Assembly (NCBI RefSeq): GCF_040096075.1
Contig: NZ_JBBMFJ010000007.1
Span: 1-64,000 of the forward strand
Source of the DNA: Brotaphodocola faecis
GTDB lineage: Bacteria; Bacillota; Clostridia; Lachnospirales; Lachnospiraceae
Direction: 5' to 3'
Length of the DNA stretch: 64,000 nt
The position numbers were made by a program, and so were the translations under genes. The notes beneath the pieces were generated by a model. The model saw nothing but the letters and a program-made list of their open reading frames with translations, had not been told where the DNA came from and ran no database searches. This document shows, piece after piece, positions 33,318 to 40,459 of this stretch. Each line of letters begins with the position of its first letter. Within the stretch, counting starts at the first letter, position 1.

Positions 33318-34451
33318 ATGCAGGTGGGAAAGGCAAGTCTGCGGTTTGAACATCCGGCGTTTGTGGCGTCCTGGGCTTCGGTCGCGGGGAAAAAGGAAGG
33401 ACAGGGGCCGCTGGCGGACGGAATTGATGTCAAAGAGCAGGATGAAATGTTTGGAATGGAAAACTGGGAACAGGCGGAGAGTGCCATGCAGAAGCAGGCG
33501 GCAGATCTGGCGCTGGGGAAGGGAAATATCCACCGGAGAGAGGTGCGCTATCTCTTTGCGGGAGATCTTCTGGGACAGCTGATTGCCACCTCGTTCGGTA
33601 CGGTAGATCTGGAAATTCCACTGTTTGGCCTTTACGGAGCCTGTTCCACCATGGGAGAGGCGCTGGGCCTGGGGGCCATGTGCGTAAATGCCGGATATGC
33701 GGACCGTGTACTGGCCCTGGCTTCCAGCCATTACGCGACGGCAGAAAAACAGTTTCGTTTTCCGCTGGGGTACGGGAACCAGAGAGCGCAGAGCGCCACC
33801 TGGACCGTGACCGGGTGCGGGGCAGTGGTGCTGGAAAGCGGGCAAACAGAAGCGGGTAGTGAAAAAGCTTTGGGAACGGAAGAAAAACAGGCAGAAACTA
33901 ATGTGGGGAAGAAAACAGAAGCGGCGCAGCAGAAGCAGATCCAGGTGCTTTGTGCAGCAGACCACAGATTTCGCGTGGCGATCACCGGCATCACCACCGG
34001 AAAGCTGGTGGACATGGGAACCAAGGATTCCATGAACATGGGAGCTGCCATGGCTCCGGCGGCCTGGAATACCATCTGCCGCAACTTTGAGGATTTTGGT
34101 GTGGATGCCTCTTACTATGACCGTATCATCACCGGGGATTTGGGAGCGGTAGGGCAGAAAGCACTTCTGGATTTTATGAAGAACAGCGGCTATGATATTA
34201 CCGGAAAACACATGGACTGTGGCCTGGAAATCTATGACCGGGGCGAGCAGGATGTTCACTCTGGCGGAAGCGGCTGCGGCTGCTCCGCAGTAACCCTGTG
34301 CGCCCACATTCTGCCGAAACTGATGCGGGGCGAGTGGAACCGGGTTCTGTTTGTGCCAACCGGTGCGCTGCTCTCCACCGTCAGCTATAACGAAGGACAG
34401 AGCATCCCGGGAATCGCTCATGCGGTGATGCTGGAACGGATGGAGGTGTGA
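33318..34451 (+). CDS. spoVAD: Stage V sporulation protein AD
   Basis: This 377-residue protein has a thiolase-like fold and binds dipicolinic acid for import into the forespore. FEHPAFVASWASVAGKKEGQGPL near the N-terminus, YGACSTMGEALGLGAM with the thiolase-position cysteine, and SGGSGCGCSAVTLCAHILP are typical of SpoVAD. A charged low-complexity insert lies at about 172-209 (Gln/Glu/Lys/Thr/Ala-rich), which enlarges the usual length of about 340. The start is the ATG at 33318, after AAAGGAG. It is followed by spoVAE one base after its stop. Confidence 0.95.
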   Translation: MQVGKASLRFEHPAFVASWASVAGKKEGQGPLADGIDVKEQDEMFGMENWEQAESAMQKQAADLALGKGNIHRREVRYLFAGDLLGQLIATSFGTVDLEIPLFGLYGACSTMGEALGLGAMCVNAGYADRVLALASSHYATAEKQFRFPLGYGNQRAQSATWTVTGCGAVVLESGQTEAGSEKALGTEEKQAETNVGKKTEAAQQKQIQVLCAADHRFRVAITGITTGKLVDMGTKDSMNMGAAMAPAAWNTICRNFEDFGVDASYYDRIITGDLGAVGQKALLDFMKNSGYDITGKHMDCGLEIYDRGEQDVHSGGSGCGCSAVTLCAHILPKLMRGEWNRVLFVPTGALLSTVSYNEGQSIPGIAHAVMLERMEV

Positions 34452-34452
34452 A

Positions 34453-34890
34453 ATGATTCTGAATCATAGCATAATCAGTATGATGGCTGGCGCAGCAGAA
34501 GGCGGCCCGGGAAGTTTTGGTGGCGGTGTGGTGATGGAGCTGGTCCGTGCCTTTCTGGTGGGCGGTATCATCTGTGCCCTGGCGCAGATTCTGTTAGACC
34601 GTACCAAAATGATGCCTGGTCGGGTCATGGTAACGCTGGTCGTGGCGGGCAATATCTTAGGCTGGCTGGGCCTTTACGAACCCTTTTTGAAATGGGCCGG
34701 AGCCGGGGCAGGGGTGCCGCTTCTCGGCTTTGGAAATACCCTGTGGAAGGGTGTAGAAAAGGCATTCGGAGAAGAGGGACCCATTGGAATCTTCAAAGGC
34801 GGTCTGACCGCCGCTTCTGCTGGAATCGCCGCGGCGCTGGTGTTCGGGTATCTGGGGGCGCTGGTGTTTAAGCCGAAGATGAAAGAATAA
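34453..34890 (+). CDS. spoVAE: Stage V sporulation protein AE
   Basis: This 145-residue membrane protein matches SpoVAE, with AFLVGGIICALAQILLDRTKMMPGRVMV and KWAGAGAGVPLLGFGNTL, the same pattern seen in SpoVAC. About 25 residues at the N-terminus (MILNHSIISMMAGAAEGGPGS) are extra; an internal ATG at Met29 (MELVRAFLVGG) would give the usual length. The start at 34453 lies in the GGAGGTG site at the end of spoVAD, so the genes are coupled. It completes the five-gene set of this window. Confidence 0.93.
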   Translation: MILNHSIISMMAGAAEGGPGSFGGGVVMELVRAFLVGGIICALAQILLDRTKMMPGRVMVTLVVAGNILGWLGLYEPFLKWAGAGAGVPLLGFGNTLWKGVEKAFGEEGPIGIFKGGLTAASAGIAAALVFGYLGALVFKPKMKE

Positions 34891-34896
34891 ATGGAG

Positions 34897-34942
34897 AAAA
34901 AGTTCTGAAAAGGAAAATGAAACCCTTTTCAGAACTTTTTTG
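34897..34942 (+). terminator. Terminator of spoVADE
   Basis: AAAAGTTCTGAAAAGG pairs with CCTTTTCAGAACTTTT and ends in a six-T run. Confidence 0.92.
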
Positions 34943-35068
34943 TATAGTGGTTCCACCTTTTGTAGTTTCTAATAGTGATGTATATGGAGGGATTCAGATC
35001 AGACCGGATACAGAGGAACCGGAAGACGTGGATGAGGATGTTTTTTTCTAAAGAACCGAATAATCAAA

Positions 35069-35106
35069 GAAAGGGCGCGGAAGCCAGACAGTTTCCGCGC
35101 CTTTTG
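35069..35106 (-). terminator. Terminator of the dehydratase gene
   Basis: AAGGGCGCGGAA/TTTCCGCGCCTT stem with a T-rich end on the minus strand, 16 nt past the stop of the dehydratase. The 35 nt from 35000 to 35068 hold no gene. Confidence 0.85.
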
Positions 35107-35121
35107 TGTACAGATAGTTTG

Positions 35122-36807
35122 TTAATCCACAATCACTCCGCCCTGGTCCGCGCTTCTCGCGTGCAGCGCATATCGTTTCAGATATCCGTCCACTTCCTTT
35201 GGTTCATAGTGGAATGCAGCTTTTCTGCGGGCAAGCTCTTCATCGGAGACATGGAGTTCCAGTTTTTTATTCGGGATGTCGATCTCGACTTCGTCGCCGT
35301 CCTCAATGAGGGCAATAGGGCCGCCGGCTGCGGCTTCCGGGGAAATGTGGCCCACGAAGCAGCCGTTGTTGGTGCCGGAGAAGCGTCCGTCGGTGATGAG
35401 GGCGGTGCACTTGTTTAAGCCCTGGCCGTAGAGCAGCTTCATCGGCTTGAACATTTCCGGCATGCCCGGAGCGCCTTTCGGTCCCTCGTAGCGGACTACC
35501 ACTACATGACCTGGCTTGATGAGCTGTTTTGCGATGGCATCGCTGACTGCGTCCTCACTGTCGAAGCAGATGGCTTTGCCGGTGAAGTGGCGCACTTCCT
35601 CCGCGACAGCAGCAGGTTTGGCTACAGCGGTGTCCGGAGCCAGGTTGCCGTGCATGATGGCAAGTCCTGCCAGGGTGGAGAATGGCTTCTCGAGGGAGGT
35701 GATGACCTCCGGGTTCTTCGGGTAGAGACTGCGACAGGCTGCGGCGTTTTCGCCGATGGTTTTGCCGGTCACGGTCATACAGTCGTTGTACAGAAGCGGC
35801 TTCATCTGGCGCTGAACCTCCGGAATGCCGCCTGCTTTGTAGAAGTCCTCGGCGTCGAATTCCTTGGAAGCCGGATTGATGCGGCAGATGAGTGGGATGT
35901 TGTTTCCGTATTCTTCAAACCATCCCATGACAGTCTTGGAATCCAGACCGATCTCGTGGGCAATGGCAAGGGTGTGGATGACACAGTTGGTGGAGCCTCC
36001 GGTTGCCATAAGGACCATGATGGCGTTGCGGATGGCCTTCGGAGTCAGGATATCCCGGGATGTGATGCCATTTAATACCATATGAACAGCCGTCTCGCCG
36101 GAGAGAAGTGCCGCGCGGATACGGTCGTTATAGACAGCCGGAATTGCCGCGGAACCCGGCAGGCTTAAGCCCAGAGCCTCTGCCATGCAGCACATGGAGT
36201 TTGCAGTGGCCATATGCTGGCAGGAACCGACGGTCGGGCAGCAGAGCTCGGTGATGTCTTCCAGAACGTCGTGGTCGATCTTGCCGACCTGGTACATACC
36301 ATAGGCTTCCTCGATGGAGGTGGAGTCGGATTTGCGTTTGCCGCCGAATGACTGGCCGCCCAGCATGCAGCCGCCGGCCAGGAAGATACACGGAATATCC
36401 AGTCTTGCGGCTGCCATCAGCATGCCCGGAACAGTTTTATCGCAGGAACCGATGAGTACCAGACCGTCCAGCCGGTGAGCCCGTGCCATGGTCTCAATGC
36501 TGTCTGCCACAAGCTCGCGGGACGGCAGAGAGTAGCGGGCACCGCTGTGGGTGGTGCAGACACCGTCGCATACGGCAATGCAGCCGAATTCGACCGGTGT
36601 GCCGCCAGCGCGGTAAACACCGTATTTGACCTGCTCAGCCAGCTCTTTCAAATGACGGTGGCCGGGAACAATGTCCGTGAAGGAATTACAGACACCGATG
36701 ATGGGACGGGACATGTCATCGTTGGAGAAGCCGTTGGCCTTGTAAAGGGTGCGGCAGGAGATGAGACTGTCCGGGAGAAAAGTGCCGGATTTAAATTTCT
36801 TTTGCAT
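35122..36807 (-). CDS. IlvD/Edd-family dehydratase (dihydroxyacid or sugar acid)
   Basis: This 561-residue Fe-S enzyme removes water from a 2,3-dihydroxy acid. Likely cluster ligands are the Cys in GVCNSFTDIVPGH (about 40), Cys in LIGSCDKTVPGM (about 120) and Cys in PTVGSCQHMATANSM (about 193). The C-terminal block ALITDGRFSGTNNGCFVGHISPEAA is conserved, though GMPEMFKPMKLLYGQGLNK differs from the typical IlvD GMPEMLxPTSAI. The gene is cotranscribed with LysR 15 nt upstream, not with ilv genes, and faces a hydroxyacid dehydrogenase and carrier. A sugar-acid dehydratase is therefore at least as likely as branched-chain synthesis. Confidence 0.85.
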   Translation of the reverse strand: MQKKFKSGTFLPDSLISCRTLYKANGFSNDDMSRPIIGVCNSFTDIVPGHRHLKELAEQVKYGVYRAGGTPVEFGCIAVCDGVCTTHSGARYSLPSRELVADSIETMARAHRLDGLVLIGSCDKTVPGMLMAAARLDIPCIFLAGGCMLGGQSFGGKRKSDSTSIEEAYGMYQVGKIDHDVLEDITELCCPTVGSCQHMATANSMCCMAEALGLSLPGSAAIPAVYNDRIRAALLSGETAVHMVLNGITSRDILTPKAIRNAIMVLMATGGSTNCVIHTLAIAHEIGLDSKTVMGWFEEYGNNIPLICRINPASKEFDAEDFYKAGGIPEVQRQMKPLLYNDCMTVTGKTIGENAAACRSLYPKNPEVITSLEKPFSTLAGLAIMHGNLAPDTAVAKPAAVAEEVRHFTGKAICFDSEDAVSDAIAKQLIKPGHVVVVRYEGPKGAPGMPEMFKPMKLLYGQGLNKCTALITDGRFSGTNNGCFVGHISPEAAAGGPIALIEDGDEVEIDIPNKKLELHVSDEELARRKAAFHYEPKEVDGYLKRYALHARSADQGGVIVD

Positions 36808-36822
36808 GTGAATACCCCCTGA

Positions 36823-37734
36823 TTATTTATGTATATTTTTTGAATCTTCTTTGATGAAATTCCAGAAAATCTGTGCTGGTCTGGAAAGTTTATGGCCCTT
36901 TTTCCGGATTAGCCGGATAGAGGTGGAAGCAGTTGGCATAATACGGACTCCGACTGTATTTTTCCGTTTGTAATACTCGTAGAAATTCTGCGACAGCAGC
37001 GCAACTCCCATATTCAGAGAGACCAGAGCCATGATATTGTCCGGCCGGAGCCCGTTGAAGCGGGAGGCGGGAGAAAAACCGGCTTTCTGGCAAAGCTGCA
37101 TGCAGACATAGTGAAGTTCGGCCTGTTCCCCAATGAGAATCATGGGATCATTTTTCAGTGCGGCCAGCGGAATGAAAGATTCCTGCGCGAGCGGATGGCT
37201 TTTTGGGAGTACCGCGATAATGTCTTCGCGCACAAACTCGATGGAATCATAATCGGACATGCCGGTCCGAAAGGGACGGACAAAGGCCAGCTCTACATCA
37301 CCGGAATTCAGCATCTGGGGAATCAGCCCTGGTTCGAACTCAGAGGTGCCGACCGCAATCTCCGGATGCAGGGTGCTGAAATGGGCCATGAAATCCGCAA
37401 TCCGGTAAGCTCCGATCAGTGGGCAGGAGGCAATGCAGATCTGAGGATTCCTTCGCTGCTGCGCAAGCTTGCGGTATTGCTCCTGACCAATCTGCTCAAT
37501 GCTGCGATGGGCTTCCAGCAGCTGTTCCACATAGGGAAGAATTTCACGTCCGGCATCGGAAAGGGCACAGTTTTTGGAATTGCGGATGAATAAGGTCAGC
37601 CCCAGTTCCTGCTCCAGCGCAGCAATATGCTTGGAGAGGGAAGACTGGGATACGCAGAGCTCTTCCGAAGTTTTGGAGAAGCTTAAGTAGTGGGACAGTG
37701 CTGCGAATTCCTGATAATATTGAATGTTTGGCAT
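36823..37734 (-). CDS. LysR-family transcriptional regulator
   Basis: This 303-residue regulator has an N-terminal winged helix (FAALSHYLSFSKTSEELCVSQSSLSKHIAALEQELGLTLF, about 9-49) and a type 2 periplasmic-like effector domain (about 90-295). I start at ATG 37734, eight bases after AGAGG; GTG 37743 is an alternative. The dehydratase gene follows 15 nt after its stop. It is divergent from the dehydrogenase/carrier pair, so it likely controls both transcripts through sites in the 205-nt gap. Confidence 0.9.
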   Translation of the reverse strand: MPNIQYYQEFAALSHYLSFSKTSEELCVSQSSLSKHIAALEQELGLTLFIRNSKNCALSDAGREILPYVEQLLEAHRSIEQIGQEQYRKLAQQRRNPQICIASCPLIGAYRIADFMAHFSTLHPEIAVGTSEFEPGLIPQMLNSGDVELAFVRPFRTGMSDYDSIEFVREDIIAVLPKSHPLAQESFIPLAALKNDPMILIGEQAELHYVCMQLCQKAGFSPASRFNGLRPDNIMALVSLNMGVALLSQNFYEYYKRKNTVGVRIMPTASTSIRLIRKKGHKLSRPAQIFWNFIKEDSKNIHK

Positions 37735-37815
37735 GATGAACACCTCTTTATAAAATGTCAGATTACTATAAAACCTGACTATTATTATAACTCATTTATT
37801 CTGAAATGGAAAGAG

Positions 37816-37831
37816 TAGATAAGACAATCTA
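37816..37831. promoter_or_regulatory. Candidate LysR operator
   Basis: TAGAT-N6-ATCTA is an interrupted palindrome of the T-N11-A kind that LysR regulators bind. It lies mid-way between the two divergent genes. Confidence 0.5.
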
Positions 37832-37855
37832 TTCCATTCTGGATATGATGACTGC

Positions 37856-37894
37856 GCAATTCGAATTGCAGATGAAATGCGAACATGATATGAT
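37856..37894 (+). promoter_or_regulatory. Promoter with a 14-bp palindrome on its -35
   Basis: TTGCAG (37866-37871), a 17-nt spacer and TATGAT (37889-37894). The perfect palindrome GCAATTCGAATTGC (37856-37869) overlaps the -35 and is a candidate second operator. Confidence 0.6.
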
Positions 37895-37939
37895 ACAGAT
37901 AGTGATAAAAAATTAACAAAACAAAGGGGGTAACATATC

Positions 37940-38893
37940 ATGGGCAAAGAGGTACGCACAATTGGAATTGTCGGAACTGGAATCATCGCTACCAGCCTGG
38001 CGGTACTGACTACAGGCCATGGATTCAGAACAGTGGTTTATGCCCGCAGCGAATCATCGGCTAAACGGTGTCTGAATGATTATGAAAATCACTGGAAAAG
38101 TATGGTAGGACATGGACTTGCAACCAGTGAACAGGCAGATATCTGCAAGACCTATCTCGTTATTTCCAGTGACTACAAGGATATGGCGGACGCGGAGATC
38201 GTATTTGAAAGCGCACTGGAGAATCCGGATGTAAAGCACGGGATTTACCATATTCTGGAGGAAACCTGTCCGAAAGTAAAGGCCATCTGTTCTGTAAGTT
38301 CTTCCATTGTACCGGATGTTCTTGCAGAAACCTGTGAAAAATATGGCGATCGGATCATTGTAACGCATCCATTCAATCCGGTACATATGGTCCCGTATTT
38401 CGAGTTATGTGGGGGAAAGAATACGGCTCCGGGTGTTATCGAGTATGTATACAGGCTCCTGGAAGAACTGGACCGCAAACCGGTTGTGTTAAAGAAGCCG
38501 ACTCCCGGCTTTATCGGAAACCGCCTGCAGTTTGCGCTGTGGAGAGAAGTTCTTGCACTGGTGGAGGAAGGTGTTGCAGAACCGAGAGATATTGACCGGG
38601 CACTCCAGTACAGCTTCTGTCCGCGTTATACGTCTATTGGCATTTTTGAGCATTTCGATAACGGTGGTCTGGAATTGAACCGGACAACATGCCGGAATCT
38701 GTTCCCAATCATCAGTGATACCAAGACGGTACCGAAATGTATTGATGAACTGATTGCGGAAGGTAAGACCGGAGTGAAGGCGGGAGAGGGATTTTATGAC
38801 TGGCACGGAGTGAATATGGATGCGTACCGGGAACGGGTCAATGCGCCATACTGGAAATTCTGCCAGTGGGATCTGCCGAAAGAAAATATGTAA
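37940..38893 (+). CDS. 3-hydroxyacyl-CoA dehydrogenase-family protein
   Basis: This 317-residue NAD-dependent dehydrogenase has the Rossmann motif GIVGTGIIATSLA (9-21), the family signature HPFNPVHMVPYFELCGG (about 141-157) and the C-terminal helical domain (PTPGFIGNRLQFALWREVLALVEEGV). It acts on a 3-hydroxy acid or its CoA ester. Family members include L-gulonate 3-dehydrogenase and carnitine dehydrogenase, which match the short length. The carrier gene follows after 15 nt. With the neighbouring IlvD-type dehydratase, a hydroxy-acid catabolic route is plausible but not proven. Confidence 0.85.
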   Translation: MGKEVRTIGIVGTGIIATSLAVLTTGHGFRTVVYARSESSAKRCLNDYENHWKSMVGHGLATSEQADICKTYLVISSDYKDMADAEIVFESALENPDVKHGIYHILEETCPKVKAICSVSSSIVPDVLAETCEKYGDRIIVTHPFNPVHMVPYFELCGGKNTAPGVIEYVYRLLEELDRKPVVLKKPTPGFIGNRLQFALWREVLALVEEGVAEPRDIDRALQYSFCPRYTSIGIFEHFDNGGLELNRTTCRNLFPIISDTKTVPKCIDELIAEGKTGVKAGEGFYDWHGVNMDAYRERVNAPYWKFCQWDLPKENM

Positions 38894-38908
38894 GTCAGGA
38901 GGGGTTGA

Positions 38909-40369
38909 ATGATGACACAGAAATTTAGTATGGAAAAGCCGAAACTGATCAAGATTGCGCTCTGTCTTCTTATCGTGGCTATTTTTTGGGCGATGCCGGC
39001 ACCGGCACCCATGACAACTGCAGGTATTCGTGTGATCGGTGTCTTTATTTCTACCGTAATCCTGCTTTCAGCAGTGGATACGGTATGGCCGGCCATGCTG
39101 GCGGTCGTACTTTTGTCAAGAACCGGAGCTACAACGCTGAATGGCGCAATTGGCGGAAGCCTTGGAAACTGGGTTGTTTACTTTGTGCTGATGACCTTTA
39201 TCATGACACATGCGTTAAATGAATCCGGCTTCACTTCCCGCCTGGTCGCAAAATTTATGAGTCAGAAATTTGTGAACCGGAATCCCTGGACCTTCACCAT
39301 TTCCCTTGGTATTCTTGGTATGATTCTTGGCGCTTTCATTGATCAGGTTCCGGCAGCAGCTTTTATGCTGGCATTTGTAAACCGTATCTACCAGGAACTG
39401 GGGTATACAAGGGAGGACAGTTATCCGCATATTACCAACATTATCACTTTGTTTGGAGTTAATATCGGCGGTGCCATGACTCCGATTTCCCATTCTCTGA
39501 TCATTCTTGGACTTGGCGTGTATGAATCTGCTACAGGACAGAGCATCAGCCTGTTTACGTATCTGTTGTTCGGTATTCCGACCGGCATTGTCCTGTTCAT
39601 TTTGATGGCACTGATTGTGCGTCTGCTGGCAAAACCAGATTTCAGCAGATTTAAGGACTTTGACGTAAATAAAGTCCTGGATCAGCAGGGACCGATGGAT
39701 TTAAGAGAGAAGGTAACCGTATTTGTATTTTTCCTGACCGTCCTTCTCTGGATTATACCGGGCTTCTTAAAGCTCTTTATTCCGGACGCTGCATTCGTGA
39801 CTACCCTGAACAGCTATGGCATCACCTTCTGGGCAACCTTATCGGTCGTTCTGATGGGTATCATCAGCATTGACAACAAGCCGCTTATTGATGTGCGCGA
39901 TATCGTGAACAGGCACATCAACTGGGGCATCCTGATCTTCATCAGTATCGGTGTATATTTCGGAAGTGTAATCTGCGCAGAGGAAACCGGCGTGAACGCG
40001 TTTATGTCTGCCTATATCAGCCCGCTTATCAGCCATGTTCCGACGATGGCCGTAGTGCTGATCATTGCCTATGCAGCCGTATTTATGACGAACTTTGCAT
40101 CCAATGTGTCCACCATCACCGTTATGACCGGCCTGGGCGTTGCCCTTGGCATGAGCACTGGTGTGGTGAATCTGGTAGCAATCTCCATGGTAACCAGCTT
40201 TTGTGGTTCTGCCGCTTATCTGATGCCGTCCAGCTTTGCCGTTATTGCAATGCTCCATGGCAATGAGTACAGCAGCAAGAATCAGATTTACAAATATGGT
40301 ATTCTCATGATGATTCTTACACCGCTTGTAGTAACACTGATTGGATACAGCATCGGAACCATGCTGTAA
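38909..40369 (+). CDS. SLC13/DASS-type anion carrier
   Basis: This 486-residue integral membrane protein has about 11-12 hydrophobic helices. Repeated halves are typical of the divalent anion:sodium symporter family: ITLFGVNIGGAMTPISHSLI (about 176-195) and a second block ASNVSTITVMTGLGVALGMSTGV with FCGSAAYLMPSSF. It probably imports the acid processed by the upstream dehydrogenase. The specific anion (dicarboxylate, sugar acid or other) cannot be read. GAGGGG precedes the start. Confidence 0.85.
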   Translation: MMTQKFSMEKPKLIKIALCLLIVAIFWAMPAPAPMTTAGIRVIGVFISTVILLSAVDTVWPAMLAVVLLSRTGATTLNGAIGGSLGNWVVYFVLMTFIMTHALNESGFTSRLVAKFMSQKFVNRNPWTFTISLGILGMILGAFIDQVPAAAFMLAFVNRIYQELGYTREDSYPHITNIITLFGVNIGGAMTPISHSLIILGLGVYESATGQSISLFTYLLFGIPTGIVLFILMALIVRLLAKPDFSRFKDFDVNKVLDQQGPMDLREKVTVFVFFLTVLLWIIPGFLKLFIPDAAFVTTLNSYGITFWATLSVVLMGIISIDNKPLIDVRDIVNRHINWGILIFISIGVYFGSVICAEETGVNAFMSAYISPLISHVPTMAVVLIIAYAAVFMTNFASNVSTITVMTGLGVALGMSTGVVNLVAISMVTSFCGSAAYLMPSSFAVIAMLHGNEYSSKNQIYKYGILMMILTPLVVTLIGYSIGTML

Positions 40370-40399
40370 AAGAACAAAAAACAGAATATGAGGGACATC

Positions 40400-40435
40400 A
40401 AAAAACGCTGGGGCTAAAATGCCTCAGCGTTTTTG
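40400..40435. terminator. Bidirectional terminator between carrier and PBP1A genes
   Basis: AAAAACGCTGGGGC pairs with GCCTCAGCGTTTTT around TAAAAT. Confidence 0.92.
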
Positions 40436-40459
40436 GTATAAAAGAATGAAAGAAAACGA

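Noticed and set aside
33150..34421. 423-codon open frame on the minus strand
   Set aside because: It lies antisense to spoVAD, has no ribosome site, and its product is Cys/His/Arg-rich with no recognisable motif. It is a shadow frame.
34975..35050. Possible small ORF between spoVAE and the dehydratase terminator
   Set aside because: Weak start context, and the frame runs on into the terminator.
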